A DNA stretch of 64,000 nucleotides from Sparassis latifolia. Taxonomy: Eukaryota > Basidiomycota > Agaricomycetes > Polyporales > Sparassidaceae. The notes beneath the pieces are model-generated. The model saw only the letters and a program-made list of their open reading frames with translations. It searched no databases and was not told where the DNA came from. Below are positions 12,401-24,031 of the stretch, in pieces. Where the stretch lies: assembly GCA_018466975.1 (NCBI GenBank), contig CM031562.1, positions 2,294,001 through 2,358,000 of the forward strand, read 5' to 3'. Positions within the stretch are counted from its first letter, which is position 1, and each line of letters starts with the position of its first letter. The translations under genes were made by a program, and so were the position numbers.

Positions 12401-12591
12401 CACCGCCGACGCAGGTGACAGCACAGCCGCACGTGCAGGGACAGCAAGCGCAAGGTAAGGGTCAGCAACAAGGTCAGCAACAGGGTCAGCAGCAAGGACA
12501 GGGACAGGCGGTGCCCATTGGGAGATCGCCGAGTGGTAGCGGGCGGGAGAGCGTGTGGCCGGTCGCGCCTCCCGAGTCTTCGCGGGATTAG
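9452..12591 (+). CDS. URBS1: Two-finger GATA transcription factor, iron (siderophore) repressor type
   Basis: This is a predicted nuclear repressor of siderophore and iron-uptake genes under iron-replete conditions, as for Urbs1, SRE/SreA and Fep1. Three exons close in phase to 752 residues: 9452-9839, 10214-10846 and 11354-12591. Finger 1 ([14 protein letters not shown]...CNAC) spans the exon 1-2 junction and finger 2 ([14 protein letters not shown]...CNAC) the exon 2-3 junction. Between them lies the hallmark cysteine cluster C-x5-C-x8-C-x2-C (CPGDGRC...CSGC, about 10500-10560), which in this family is linked to iron sensing. The C-terminal half is Pro/Gly/Met-rich, with a helical coiled-coil stretch ([19 protein letters not shown]) and a Gln-rich tail. 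Both introns interrupt the fingers at the same codon and phase and are unusually long (374 and 507 nt). Confidence 0.9.
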
Positions 12592-13059
12592 GCGCATGGA
12601 CGGTTACGTTTTCTCTCATCGCTGTGGTTCGGCGTGAACAGAAGAGTCTGTATACGTTGTGTTATGCTTGATGTTCCCCCCTCTGCTCCCGTTCGGTTTG
12701 ACGTGGGTGTTATTTAGTGTGTACCTTAGGTGTATTCTGGCGGTGCGGCGACCCGAAAAGGACGTTGCTCTGGATAGTTTTATGTTAGTTTTTATCCGCC
12801 TCGTAGTGCCTTTTTTCTTACTTCGGCTGTGTATGTTCCACCTCTCCGAATTCATTCCAGCTCTAATACTTAAGTCTGCGTGGTAACTGGTATGAAGGGA
12901 GATCCCGAGAGTTGATAAGATAAGATCAAATTTCGCCGTGGGTCCATTTCCACATGAACGCGATTTCACATGCGTCACAATCAGCTGGGGCAAGGGCTCT
13001 GTGTCCTGCTTGATTGCAGCTTCCATCTCTTCGCCATCATCCTCCAGCTCGAGCTCACC
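12592..13059. other. Short intergenic region between the GATA factor and OPI1 genes
   Basis: This holds the 3' flank of the GATA-factor gene and the upstream region of the Opi1-like gene. No separate gene is supported. Open frames on the minus strand are antisense to the flanking exons and show no domain. Confidence 0.5.
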
Positions 13060-16000
13060 ATGCTCCCCGACGAGGACGAGTCTGTGCGCATCGCTATCCG
13101 CGCCCTCGGCGATATGCGCAACAGCGCGCCCGCCGCCGTCCCCTCCTCCGCCTCCCCGTCCACCTGTGCGTCCGCTCCCGCTCCGCGTCCGAGCTGGTAG
13201 AAAGACTGACACTCGCCCATTAACACTGCGCACAGCATTCCAGCCCACCCCGGCACTCTCGATCACTTCGGGCACATCGTCTCCCTCGCTATCGTCCCCG
13301 TCACTCCTGGGCGACGACCCGCCCCGCACGGACGATGCGGACTTTGTCTCGCGCGTCTCCAGTATCCCGCTCGTCAACAGCGCGCTGCGCGCGTACGAGC
13401 AGGGCAAGGCGAGCTCGCGCGTCGTCAAGGTGTGTCTGTCTGTGTCCGCTTTCGAGGTGCGGTGCTCATGCGTGGATGGCGGCAGTACGGCGCGGAGATG
13501 ATGGAGTCGAGCGTCAAGACGATCTCGCGCCCTGTTATTGATCGGCTGCCTGTGAACCAGCTTGATGAATTTGCGAGGAGACAGCTCGATCGGGTGCGTG
13601 TCTGTTTTACTGTTTGTCGGGTACCGTGTGTGTTGTGGTGGACTTCGGAAGGGGGCTTGCGTCTGTCGATTTCGCTGCAGCAGCTGCAGTGTCCTAGGCG
13701 GAAAGTCCTGATAGAAATGTCTTCGATATTTGTTTCTTGCATCTTTTGGTTTTCTGGCAGTAGGTATTCTGGCTCAGGGTCATCCACCGAATTGCCAAAT
13801 GGACCTCGCTGGTGTGTGTGCCCTCTGCCGTTTTATATAGAGTTCTCTGTTTGCCGAGCTCTGTACAAAATAGCAGGGAATGGGGATCTCCCGCGGTGAC
13901 GAACATACTTCGTATCACGTCTTCCGGATACCCCTACCCCGCAAGGGAAGGTCTGGGACCGTGAATGTTTGGAAGGACTCTCGAAGAGTATTCCTGAGTC
14001 ATAACATGAAAATTGTGAACTAGAAGCATTCCTTCTTGAAGAGTTCGGTACTTTGCCACTAGAGATTTCAGTGCTTTCGGACTGATAATTTCTGTCTGCG
14101 TCCGTGGATGCTATCTCTCCAATCAATGCGCTAATCGCAAGGCTCTTTATTCACTGGAAGCAAATGCTACTCAATTGTGTATGCAGGGGAAGATCCGGTT
14201 ATGTGCTGCCTGAGTTCCTCGAACTTATCATTTGTAATAGCAGTCGATCTGTGCATTGTACTGAAACCGTTTCATCCAGATTGAGAGTTACACACGACGT
14301 ACGCCTAGCCAAGATCGCGACAGAGGTCGTGAACGTGGGCGTAGCAGAACTACCACCGATTACGAACAATCACGAGTGACTGACGAAGACAACTGGAGCA
14401 CCAGGGACGTGTCCATGACGCGAAGGGCACAGGACGAAAAGGCGTGGGACGGTACGCGAAATTAACCCTCCTTGATTTGCGTCCCGATTTTTGATAACGT
14501 ACAGTTCACTCCCCATCTATGTCTGCAGAACCATCTAGTCGCGCGTCGACCCCCCGCTCGCAACCATTATCTTCGCCCTATGCTCACCGATCCTCACACC
14601 TCGAGGGGTCGTCCTCACAGCAGCAGACGCAATATTCATCATCAGCAACACCTGAAAACCAAGAAGTGGCACGACGCAGTCGATGGCAGGCCATGCTTCT
14701 CGAGGCCGGTGGTATTGGCGCCGCTGTTAGCGAGGAGAGCATGCGGCGCCTTCGTTATTGTCTGCAGTGGCTTCAGGTACGGCGTCGTTATACCAGCAAA
14801 GATGTGCTCATATCTGCTCTCCACAGTATGCAACTACGCATATCGATACTCAGATTCTTGTCCTCCGCAATTTCATCGCCTCTCTCCAACCATTATCTTC
14901 TTCCAGCAGCTCTCATGCGGTCTCATCGTATCACCTTCGCACTCTACATGCAGCCAAGCGTGATGTCGTCGAGACGCTACGTCAAGTTGTGGACGTCGTG
15001 AGCCGCTACGCGGGCAGCGCGCTCCCCGAGCCCGCTCGTGCACGCGTGCGGTCTTTCATTCTGCATCTCCCGCGGCGTTGGGCGCATGCTACCGGTACCG
15101 ATGGAGCGGGGCCTTCCTCGGCGTCAGGTAGTGCCTCGGGCGTCGACACGCGTACTGGCGGCGGTGTGGATAGGGGCGAGCGGCGAACGAACGCTGGCTC
15201 CGCCCCATACAGCTATGGCCCTGGTGAGGCCGGACCGTCCCAAAGATCCCGCCCATCGTCACGTGCGACGTCGCCGTCCAGGTCGAAGGGGCATCCCAGG
15301 CAGGGGAGCAGCAGAGCTGCCCAGGACATCCTGAGTGTGAACAGTGCGGTCCCCACGACGGCAGATACTGCAACGCAGGCTGCCCAGCGGATTTTGACCC
15401 TGGCGACGGAGAGTTTGGATATGCTCCGCGGGGTCACCGCCGTATGTAAGGAGAGCTTGGACAGAGCTGACGCGTACGTTTATCTATTCTTTGTGGAAGA
15501 ACATGTATTGACAACGTCCATAGGTGGGTCGAGCGCCTCCGTGTCGTTGGCCTGCAGCGCCAACAAAATCCCGAGGCAGGCGAGAACGACGGCATGCTGG
15601 ACTTCCGCGAGCCGCCGCTTCCACCGCTCTCTCATCTCTCGCCACCATTCGCATTCTCTCCGGCTGGTTCGTCTCAGTACTCCCCGACCGCGCCGTGCTC
15701 GCCACTCTCTACGACGAGCTCGGGGCACGCGACGCCGCTGTTCCCGCCCCCACACATGCGGCGGAACTTGAGCTCGGGCTCAGGTTTCGCCAGTCCGTCG
15801 GCGAGCTTCTACTCTGTCGATAGCCCGTCGTCCACGGCGTTCGACGCTCTGACGCTGTCGTCGCCGACCGTGTCCACGTCCGGGGCGAGCTCGCGGTACA
15901 CGACGCCAAGGAGCGTGCTCATGGGCTTACCGGCTGATGGCGATAGTGGCGGAAGTCTCCTCGGTGCTGGCAGTTTCCGGGGCGAAAAGCGGGGCGCAGA

Positions 16001-16169
16001 AGAGGACGACATGGACGGTCCGACGGTGGCTGCGGCTGCTGCACTGGCCGGGATGGCGGGTGCGGCGAAGAGGGCGAAGCAAAATCGGGGGAGGGAGGAC
16101 GGGATGCTGTACATGCATGGCCGGCGGAATAGTGGGGATGGTAGCGTGCAGATGGACGTGGACGGGTGA
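13060..16169 (+). CDS. OPI1: Opi1-like transcriptional regulator of phospholipid synthesis
   Basis: In yeast, Opi1 is held at the ER by phosphatidic acid and otherwise represses inositol and phospholipid biosynthesis genes. Seven exons close in phase to 706 residues: 13060-13165, 13236-13429, 13486-13593, 14280-14451, 14529-14776, 14827-15473 and 15524-16169. Conserved Opi1-domain blocks are visible in order: VRIAIRALGDMR; FVSRVSSIPLVNSALRAYE followed by YGAEMMESSVKT and a PVIDRLPVNQLDEFA stretch; RWQAMLLEAGGIGAAVSEES; a helix around THIDTQILVLRNFI; and RILTLATESLDMLRGV. An Arg/Asp-rich linker lies in exon 4, and the C-terminus is Ser/Pro-rich with a late Ala-rich segment. Intron 3 (13594-14279, 686 nt) is more than ten times longer than the others. 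Confidence 0.88.
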
Positions 16170-17904
16170 TGTGCGAGCGGTGTCGATCTTGGTGCTGGGT
16201 ATCTGAGATGACTCTTGATTGCTTTGATGCATGCTGTGGGATGCATATGCCTGTGGGGCATTCTGGGACTTTTTGTCTGTCTGTTTGCATGTGGACTGGT
16301 ATGTGCGTATACGAGCTGGTGGTGTACGATATTCACTCCCCCCAAAACGCGTATACTTACGTGTATTTAGGATGACTTGTAGGATCACGGTTACGGTGGT
16401 ATTTACTGACCCTTCTTGTATGCGTCGAGGAGTTCTGCCAAAATGTAGAATACCTTCCGTTATATATTTGCGTATTGCTGTAGCAGGTAGATGGCAGGTA
16501 GATTGCTCAAGCTTCAAGCTTCAGCGCTTCAAGTCGTTTCGGTGGGAAGAACGTCGCATGCCCATTCTGGACTGTTGTGCTGCCGCCCGGCACCCGCCGA
16601 GTTTCCCTCGCGTATCTGAATGCAGCCTGCTCGGTGTAGATATTCGTCACTTCTGACTCGCCTGCTTTAAGTTGGTCGTTACCTTATCTTTGATGCGTGC
16701 CTTTAACCGGTCGTTCTACACGATTCTGCGCCTACACTGAACAATCCATCTTGCACCCATCCTTGCCGTGGCAGTGCGCCCTTTCTACGCTATGTTCACT
16801 GTCTGTTTAGGCGACTATCCAGAGGGCTTGTTTTGCATGCACGACGCGTCAATGACTGTCAATTATTTATTCGACGGCCGTGGATGCGGTGCAGTTTGTT
16901 ATTTTCTGTTGTATTCTCATCGTTCCTTTCTGCCCAGGGTATAGCACCGATTATTTCCATATTCGATTTTTCATAATTTCGCGAAGAGCATTTTGTACGT
17001 GCCAAAAATATAAGGTGCTTTGACCAGGGTCGCGCTTCCAGAAAAAACGATGTTGTTCCCTCAACAAGCACAGTATCAGTAGAATCCACTTCGTCGCATG
17101 TTCCTCAGTGACCATACTGACATTGACGAGGTCTTCATATAGATACAGCCTGGGGGCCCAATGCGCGGTCTGGCCTAGCAACTCTGCGATTTCCGCCCAA
17201 CTTTCGGTCAATCATTGGCGGCAGCATTCGCACAGAATGCCTCTATCCTGGCCGTTTCTGCTGCCAGCGATAAGAGAGAGTCTTCTCACTCAGTTTGGCA
17301 CTCTACCTATTCGAAGAGTCTGTTGCAATGACCGATATCAGCACGTTGTGCAACGTGGGATGTTTCTTAGCTCTTCTGAGGGCGTAGCCTTGACTTCCTT
17401 GAGCTTGAGTTCCACCGGCTAATGCTGAAATAACCCATGTTTAGTATTCAATTGCAGGATTGGTAGCACTGTTGAAGCCAGCTTGTCATTCAAACTCGTG
17501 CTATTAGCGCACCCGGTCTTCCATCCTGGCATTGATGATGGCTTATGGACGACATTGGTAAGCAACTTATCTAATTTTACGGTGCGTTAAGTGTTCGTGT
17601 ATAGCAGACGCGCATCTTATTCACGCCTATGTATCCACCATCCCTCTACTGAGCACCTTCTGTACCAACTCTGTCCACAGGACACCGCTTCGATGAACCT
17701 AAGGTGATCTGCGCAGGTTTGCCGAATTTGAAAGTTTACGTTTTCGTGCATTCTGTGGCGGTATCGATAATACACTAGAGCCTATCTGAGTAGAGGTGGG
17801 AGAGGAAGGATCAGGTATAAACGAGAGCGCAGGCTCCCCCTTTCACCAAGGCAGTTGTCTTCTCACATCTCCAGTGATTTCAGTCTATCCCCAGCACCCT
17901 TACA
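16170..17904. other. Intergenic region; GST promoter at the right end
   Basis: About 1.7 kb without a supported gene. Frames near 16.2-16.5 kb and 16.9-17.4 kb are short and show no recognisable domain or splice logic. A TATAAA at 17816-17821, about 85 bp before the GST start codon, followed by C/T-rich sequence, is a plausible core promoter for the gene at 17905. Confidence 0.5.
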
Positions 17905-18878
17905 ATGACCTCCAAGCAGTTCACCCTCTACACTCATAAGACTGGTACGAACGGCTGGTGAGTGACTTCGTCATTCGGTCCTCTCCGGGGAAGCTGACCG
18001 CGTACAAAGGAAGGTCGCGATCGTCCTCGTTGAGCTTGGCCTCAGCTTCGACAGCATCTACCTCGACTTCACAGAAGTCAAGCAGGTGGCGCACACTAAG
18101 TTCAATCCCAACGGTCGCATCCCTACTCTCATTGATCATTCGAACAACGACTTCGTCGTCTGGTAGTTATCTGCATCAGACCATTCCAATGCCGTCCGCT
18201 AAAGCTTTTCGCTCGCGGGCGCGTTTCAGGGAATCCAACGCAATCCTCATATACTTAGTTGAGAAGTACGACAAGGAGCACAAGATCTCAGCGAGCAGTC
18301 TTGAGGACAAGGCCACTCAGCTGCAGTGGCTATTCTTTCAGGCCAGCGGACAGGGGTGGGTCGTGGCTGCTATAACATTGTGATTCGCCTCTAGAGCTCG
18401 TTGCTTGAACTGTAGCGCGTACTTTGGTCAGGCAGCGTGGTTCAGGAACTACCATCACGAGAAGATTCCCAGCGCCCTCGAGCGCTACCTGAGGGAGACC
18501 ATTCGCTTGACTACCGTCCTCGAGAGCGTCCTCTCCAAGCAGGCGTGGCTCATCTGCGATAAGCTCACGATCGCGGACCTCTCGTTCATTCCGTGAGTTC
18601 GCGCCTTACCGAGGTGCCGCGTACAGGCTGACCAGTCGTTGCTCCATCTACAGGTGGAACAGGTACGCGTTCGACCACATGATCGAGGGTTTCGAAGGCT
18701 TCAACCTGGAGAAGGACTGCCCTGCAGTTGCTGCGTATGTTCCCTCGTTATCGCTGTGCTTCAAGTCAACGAGTCGTTGATAGTTTTATATGTTTTCCCC
18801 AGTTGGCATGCGAAGCTCATGGCTAGACCTGCTGTTGCGGAGCAGTTCGCTCTGAAGGACGCTTTGGCGCCGAAGTAG
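17905..18878 (+). CDS. Glutathione S-transferase (Ure2p-like)
   Basis: This is a predicted cytosolic enzyme conjugating glutathione to electrophiles. Seven exons close in phase to 221 residues: 17905-17957, 18010-18162, 18230-18355, 18416-18592, 18654-18734 and 18803-18878 carry the body, with all junctions in phase 2. The N-terminal thioredoxin-like half has KVAIVLVELGL, KFNPNGRIPTLIDH and WESNAILIYLVEKYD, the last giving the conserved glutathione-binding E-S pair. The C-terminal helical half has AYFGQAAWF and the fold-stabilising LTIADLSFIPW block. Length is normal for the family. The Y-F-G-Q-A motif and the N-terminus point to the fungal Ure2p-like class. (The listed coordinates give six exons; no seventh is implied.). 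Confidence 0.93.
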
Positions 18879-19339
18879 AAGTACTGCGTGCTGGATTATT
18901 GGGAAAAGCGAGAGGAATTATGTGTTGACTACGAAAATGTCGATTGCATCGCCGCGTTGTTGGGACGGAGAATCTCCCTTAGATATGTGTACGACCGTGA
19001 TTTTTCTAGATGCCATCGCCAGTAAGTCAATCCACGTGAGCTAGTACGATCAAACAAGCCAGAGACTCAGAAATATGAAAGATGGCGGGTTGTACGCAGT
19101 ATCGTAAGGTGGTTCATTGACGTCAGGAAATGAGGATCGCGGTGGTCAATTCCAGTCTGACGTTGATCGATCTCTGTCTCATCTTTGCCAGCGCCGCGGC
19201 GTACTACACGACTGGCATGTATCATCTACTCAGTGATCCCAACAATCCTGTGGTCTCTTGCTGTTCAGATTTGCACCTGCGTCCACGTTGGCTAGGCGGC
19301 GATAAAGTCCTAACTTGTCCAATCCTACGCTAGCGCTAC
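18879..19339. repeat. Gene-free stretch with repeat copy R1 (about 19065-19330)
   Basis: Part of this stretch recurs at about 23245-23580 and 26745-27090. The shared landmarks are a GAGACTCAGAA box at the left and a CGTCCACGTTGG box at the right, with diverged sequence between. It contains no supported gene. It marks the left limit of the repeated, decaying region that runs to about 28.6 kb. Confidence 0.5.
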
Positions 19340-19945
19340 TACCGACGGGCGACAGTCATTTGCGGTGGGCCGTCTCAAGCAGCTTAACCTCCCCGCGAGG
19401 AGATTGTTGTGATGACGAAGGTCGGTGTAAATATTCATAGCTTTGACGTCGAGCTGTGTACAAGCTGCCGATTCTGAATAGCTCTTCATGCCCATGACAC
19501 CCGGTAAATGGGGCACCAACATCTTCAGTTCTGAACAGAGCGCGGACGAAATCGGCCTAGTCAACCAACACGGACTCAGCCGCAAGGTATTCATATTGAT
19601 GTTATAACCGGTATTCTGACAGTGAGATTTTGCTGCAGCATATTTTCAATGTGGTTAAGGCTAGCTTGGAACGTCTGTGGCTCGACTACATTGACCTCCG
19701 TCAATGTTGGCATTGTGTCTCATTATCTGCTAATGGGACATCTTTACCGAACTTTGGGATACAGGCCATCGGTTCGACTACGAAACTCCCATCGAGGAGA
19801 CGGTGAGTATTGTATGACATTGCAATGATGCGGGACCTATATTCTGCCCCTCAGATGCAAGCATTACACGACGTTGTCAAAGCCGGGTACGTGCGCTACA
19901 TCGGCATGAGTTCTTGCCACGCCTGTCAATGTACTTGTGACCATG
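19340..19945 (+). pseudogene. Aldo-keto reductase remnant (central exons only)
   Basis: The fragments read, in order, a strand/loop ending EEIVVMTKV, GLVNQHGLSRK, HIFNVVKASLERLWLDYIDL, HRFDYETPIEET and MQALHDVVKAGYVRYIGMSS. These match the middle of the aldo-keto reductase barrel, including the helix before the catalytic-site loops, in the subgroup acting on aryl alcohols and related aldehydes. Intron positions still show GT-AG borders around 19591-19639, 19790 and 19803-19854. A one-base loss near 19391 breaks the frame. The N-terminal strand with the catalytic Tyr and the C-terminal cofactor-binding half are missing. The remnant lies directly beside the repeat region, which probably truncated it. 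Confidence 0.7.
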
Positions 19946-20559
19946 AATTTGGTGGACTTATCCTCTCACCCTTCTTCCTCAATCCACGCTGTGCAAAGTA
20001 AGTCGGAGAGCGCCACCCCGATGTCTTTGATAGCTAACAGAGATTTTGCCAGCCTACACTTTCCGATCGTAGAGGTGAAGCGCTTATACATCCACTTGGA
20101 TCCTCTTCGTCGTCCGTTGTATTCGGCAGCCAGACTCTGTTGGGAACGCATCTCGGTGAGCAATGCACTCGCCTGTCTCGTTTGCCCGGTACCTGAAGAG
20201 CTAGAGATACAGCGTGGACTCGGTTCTCAGTTTTCACTCTATCTGTGCTTTGGCAGGCGATGTCTACCAGTGACGGTTTCAGTGAGACCGATTACAGCCT
20301 TAATACTCAGCTACTCAGCGAAGTGCATCTGAAGCGCAATCTTAGCGTTGATGGCAACTTGTTTGACGCGTTCGCGCGGCTGTGCGTAACGTGTTCACAA
20401 TATTCTTCTCTTGATACAGCAGCGTTTCTGGGGGAAAGTCTCAAGACTGAATATGTTCTTTCCCACGTTCCCCTCTATCCGTCTTAGTGCGTTTCGTGCC
20501 ATGAGACGGCCCCTGTAATCTATGACATCGTCTCTTTCTTTGATTCACAGCCCGACTCT
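19946..20559. other. Degraded sequence, no gene recognised
   Basis: This stretch lies between the aldo-keto reductase remnant and the tandem duplication. Open frames are short and unrelated to any family I recognise. It may include further decayed exons of the reductase, but nothing in the translations supports that. Confidence 0.4.
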
Positions 20560-21899
20560 GTCAGCGCCAGGCGGCAACTCGGAAACTGCTGCATACTTCT
20601 CAAGCTGTTTCTCCAAATATTTTACCGTCCCCTCGTTCCGGAAGAATGGTAGACTCTGGCATTAGCAGGTGTGGAAACACCTACGACGGCCTCAACGATA
20701 CGTCTGGGCACAGGCATTTGAGGAATGGTCATCACTTAAACTTCCTTAAACTGGATTGTCGCCAGTGAAGAATCTACTCTTGGCTACCTGGCCATGCAGA
20801 ACTTACCGTCTTCTGCCGGATCGGCTGCCAAACTTACAGCTTCTCGCCTCTGATGGGTCTGTCAGTTGACGACATGCACTAATGACAGATACAACCTTCA
20901 TGAAGAGTCTACTTATGAACTGGATTTTGTTCACGCTTAGTGTCTGACGCAATAGAACCTGTTGTCCGGATATGTCTTTGGTGGATGCGGACGCGGCCGA
21001 GGACATTTGTGAGTACTACGACCCAGTGGATACGATGCCGACCGATGCGGACAACTGCGTCCTGTTACGCGAATAGCTGGGGATTCTTGAAAAACCAGTG
21101 AATCCTCCGAAGTTCGTGCTGACAACTGTGTTGTTGGATTTCGCTCAAGTGATACCCTATCTACAGGGCAATTATCTGTCACGGCTGCGGTTCCTATACA
21201 GAATAATATATCTGGTCTTGGCGGTCTAGTAACTGCTGCCGTGTCGGGCGCCCTCTCTATCTGTGCCTGTCCGTTTCTGTCTACGTGTTGCTAAAGTATC
21301 GGAAACTTGTTCATTTACTGTTGAACTCTGTCCACACGACGGTGGATGTAATTTTGTCGCGGTGAGTCTCCTTGGATATTCTGTCGCTGAGTGTGGCTGT
21401 TCCGCGTGTGGTCTTATTCCTCGTTTCATGCGCCCTTGCCATGAGACTTCTAGCGGATGCCATATCTGCGGTTGCGACCGGCCGATCAGACTTAGTCCGT
21501 CTATGGCACAAGGACTCAAGCTCAAGAGTCGTGTTCAGTTGACGCCGATGTCCAGACGGGTCATGGGCGGTCGGCGTGTTCGGCGTGTCGCTGCTGGTCC
21601 ACGAATACTGAATCTACGGGCATGTTCGCCAGACTCGTACGGACAATGCATGTTAGGCTCACTGTGTAGCGTCCTCGGTGCGGGGCGTCGTATGTTTGAA
21701 TTGCGCTGTGGCATGATTCGCGTTTCAAGCTGATCTTCTAGCGGTTGACTCGTGAGAACGGTGCGTTCGGAGCCTGATTCGGAGAAGAATCCGGCATAAT
21801 AAAGTTCGAACATGGGGCATTCTCGCACTGTATCTTGCTCTCAACTACCTCCCTCTACGCTTTCCTGCCCCTCTCTACATTTCAGATTCTGTATTAAAC

Positions 21900-22633
21900 A
21901 TGTCTTCTTGGGGAGGTAAATTGTTCGTCACTTGTTGAGTAGTATTCCGACAACTAATGCACCCAACCTCGTTCAGATACAGCATTTGGGACATATACAC
22001 GTCCCGTGTCTCTGCTCTTTGGCATGGAGGTCTCACCTCTTGTTTCTCGGCTCACGTCATCGATAGAAGCTATGGTGGTGGATGACAGGGCCGTTGCAGC
22101 GGTCGAAGCCCCTTCGATTCCGGTGTTCGCTGGCGTCGGTGATGGATCGACTCCTGGAGACTGGGACGTTCGAGGTAAGTCACCCGAATATGGTGTCGTT
22201 AACGGTGGTGGTTCAGCTTGCTCACTAGGTTTTACAGACTTGACTCCGATCGACGTGGGCGGCGAGACGGCACTGGCGGCCCCGGACATCGACGAGAATT
22301 TTGTGTGGCCAACCTCACGTAGGAAATTCTCGTTCATCGCTAGTATTGTTCTGATAGTCCTTCCATCACATAGCACGCCCAGAGCTGGTGTCTTTGCCGG
22401 ACGTATCATCAGATGTTCAGTACGGTATGCACCAATCACCTCCGGGCTTCTTCTACTTGATTGTTGATATTTCATCCGTAGGTGTCGGGTGCAATGAGCT
22501 CCCACCCATTGATATCTGTCTGGTAGGTTTTGCTGAGCCTACCAAGGATCTCAATGCTGTGCCAGAGACCTCTAGTATCTCACAAAACATACTTGCCCAT
22601 AGCAGAATGCTACTCACCTGTCTTCCTCTCTGA
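21900..22633 (+). CDS. Unknown small spliced gene, copy A
   Basis: The product is not recognised. Four exons close in phase to 176 residues: 21900-21915, 21977-22174, 22238-22402 and 22482-22633. The first intron is 61 nt and has a CTAAT branch-like site. The protein starts MSSWGDTAFGTYTR and has an acidic, Ala/Val-rich middle (VVDDRAVAAVEAPSIPVF). It then has two similar short motifs, LTPIDVGGE and LPPIDICLVG, with a hydrophobic segment (FIASIVLIVLP) between them. A paralog with the same later exon borders lies at 25444. Conservation of splice sites in both copies supports expression at some point, but the amino acid differences between copies are not obviously fewer than expected for neutral drift, so it could be a relic. 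Confidence 0.45.
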
Positions 22634-23244
22634 TTGGTGACATGCTAGGTGTTTCATTTTTCTGATGCATATCATTGGTGTCTGGTATATTGCTCTGTGA
22701 AATACATTGAAGTTGTACCAGTTGTCACATTGTTGTATGAGCATCAATTTTAAGCTATCTACTTCACTCAAAATTGTCAAGAGGTAATAAGAGTGTTTGA
22801 GATCCTACTGCACAGCACAAGCATGCATCCAGTTTGCTATGAGCACGTAGGTATTCACACAATACATACTTGCCCATAACGAACTAGCTTATGGAAATGG
22901 CTGGACTATGCGAAGCAGTAGATGTAAAATGATAACACTGATTGTACCAGTCGGAAGAGTAGAGATGATACACACCACACGTCCGCACCTCGCATATGTG
23001 GATCGTCGATTGATCAGACTATCATCCATCGCGGAGTGCGCGCCTCATCCACCTACGCGGAGATGCAGTAGTCGAGCGTTCTGCTGGGATAAGAGATAGG
23101 ATGTACATACATCTCAGCCGCAATCCTCTAAGGTCCACGTCCACGATCGCAGAGCGATGTTTTTCCATCAGCTGGAAGATATCGACGTGAACGGAACGAT
23201 TCGCAGCCAGCCGATCCTTGCAAGCTCGTATGTTCAACCAAGCG

Positions 23245-23580
23245 AGAGACTCAGAAGTGTGAAAGAAAGGAGATCCTGGTCATCGCGCGGTGATCTGCCG
23301 TGCGAGACGTGACAACGGTTGGACGACGAGGATGTGGGAGTCCATATAGTAAGTTACGAGCCTGCCGCCAAGTCGGAGCCGGGCTTCCGTCTCTCACGGA
23401 ATGGAAATCTTAGGAAAATCATATGAATATTTTCACCGCGTTGCATATGCCATATGCACATGCATGCATGCGTATCGTCTACTCAATGATGCCAACCTTC
23501 CTGTTAGCATTTTGTCCGAACCTGCGTCCACGTTGGTTGAGCGGCGACTAAGTTCCAACGTGTGATCCAGTTAGTCTCCC
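23245..23580. repeat. Repeat copy R2
   Basis: This is the second copy of the block also present at 19065-19330 and 26745-27090. It keeps the GAGACTCAGAAGTGTG box and the CGTCCACGTTGG box, and has a CATATGCACATGCATG-like alternating stretch in the middle. No gene is supported within it. It lies inside duplication copy A. Confidence 0.55.
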
Positions 23581-23679
23581 AAAGGCAGTTGTAGCCACTC
23601 TGCTTCAACCTTCGTGCCTCGGATATCCGTGTCTGAGATCCAGTCACTGATCTGCGGGCGTAGCGACAACCATTATGTC

Positions 23680-24031
23680 GAACAACGGTGCTCATTCGAG
23701 ACCAAGTTCACCACGATATCCGGCTGCAATGCTACCCCGAGGTCCATCATCTCACTAAGACGGCGCATGCGCTCAGCCTGAACCGGACAGGAAGAAAGAC
23801 CGGGACGTACGGCGTTGTGAGCCTCGGCACCCGTACAGGCGTCCACGTCGTCCGCATCGTACACCTCTTCAGCGTCCTCCTCGTGGAACGCGACACGTTT
23901 GTTTTCCCTCGCAGGACTGGAAGCCTCGGCTTTGCGGGGATATGTAGGACTGCTACGGAGTGCGGTGTTTGGATCCGGGGACGACGATCACTTCCGCTTG
24001 AGACAGCTTTTCTTCATATTGTTCGGCAACA
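23680..24031 (-). pseudogene. KSCLK-family gene start, broken copy
   Basis: On the minus strand an ATG at 24017-24015 opens MKKSCLKRK and then meets a TGA at 23990-23988. The paralogous copy at 28.5 kb has CGA at the same codon. Beyond the stop the frame continues with the family block V-F-H/R...EEVYDADDVD. Together with the copy at 28180-28539 it is related to the intact gene at 38646-40891, which has the same MKSCLK start and EEVFVADEWDRSP block. Only the first-exon portion is present. Confidence 0.6.

Noticed and set aside
11455..12597. 380-codon open frame on the minus strand
   Set aside because: It lies antisense to the long third exon of the GATA factor and is His/Arg/Leu-rich as expected from a mirrored Gly/Pro/Gln-coding, GC-rich strand. 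No domain is visible.
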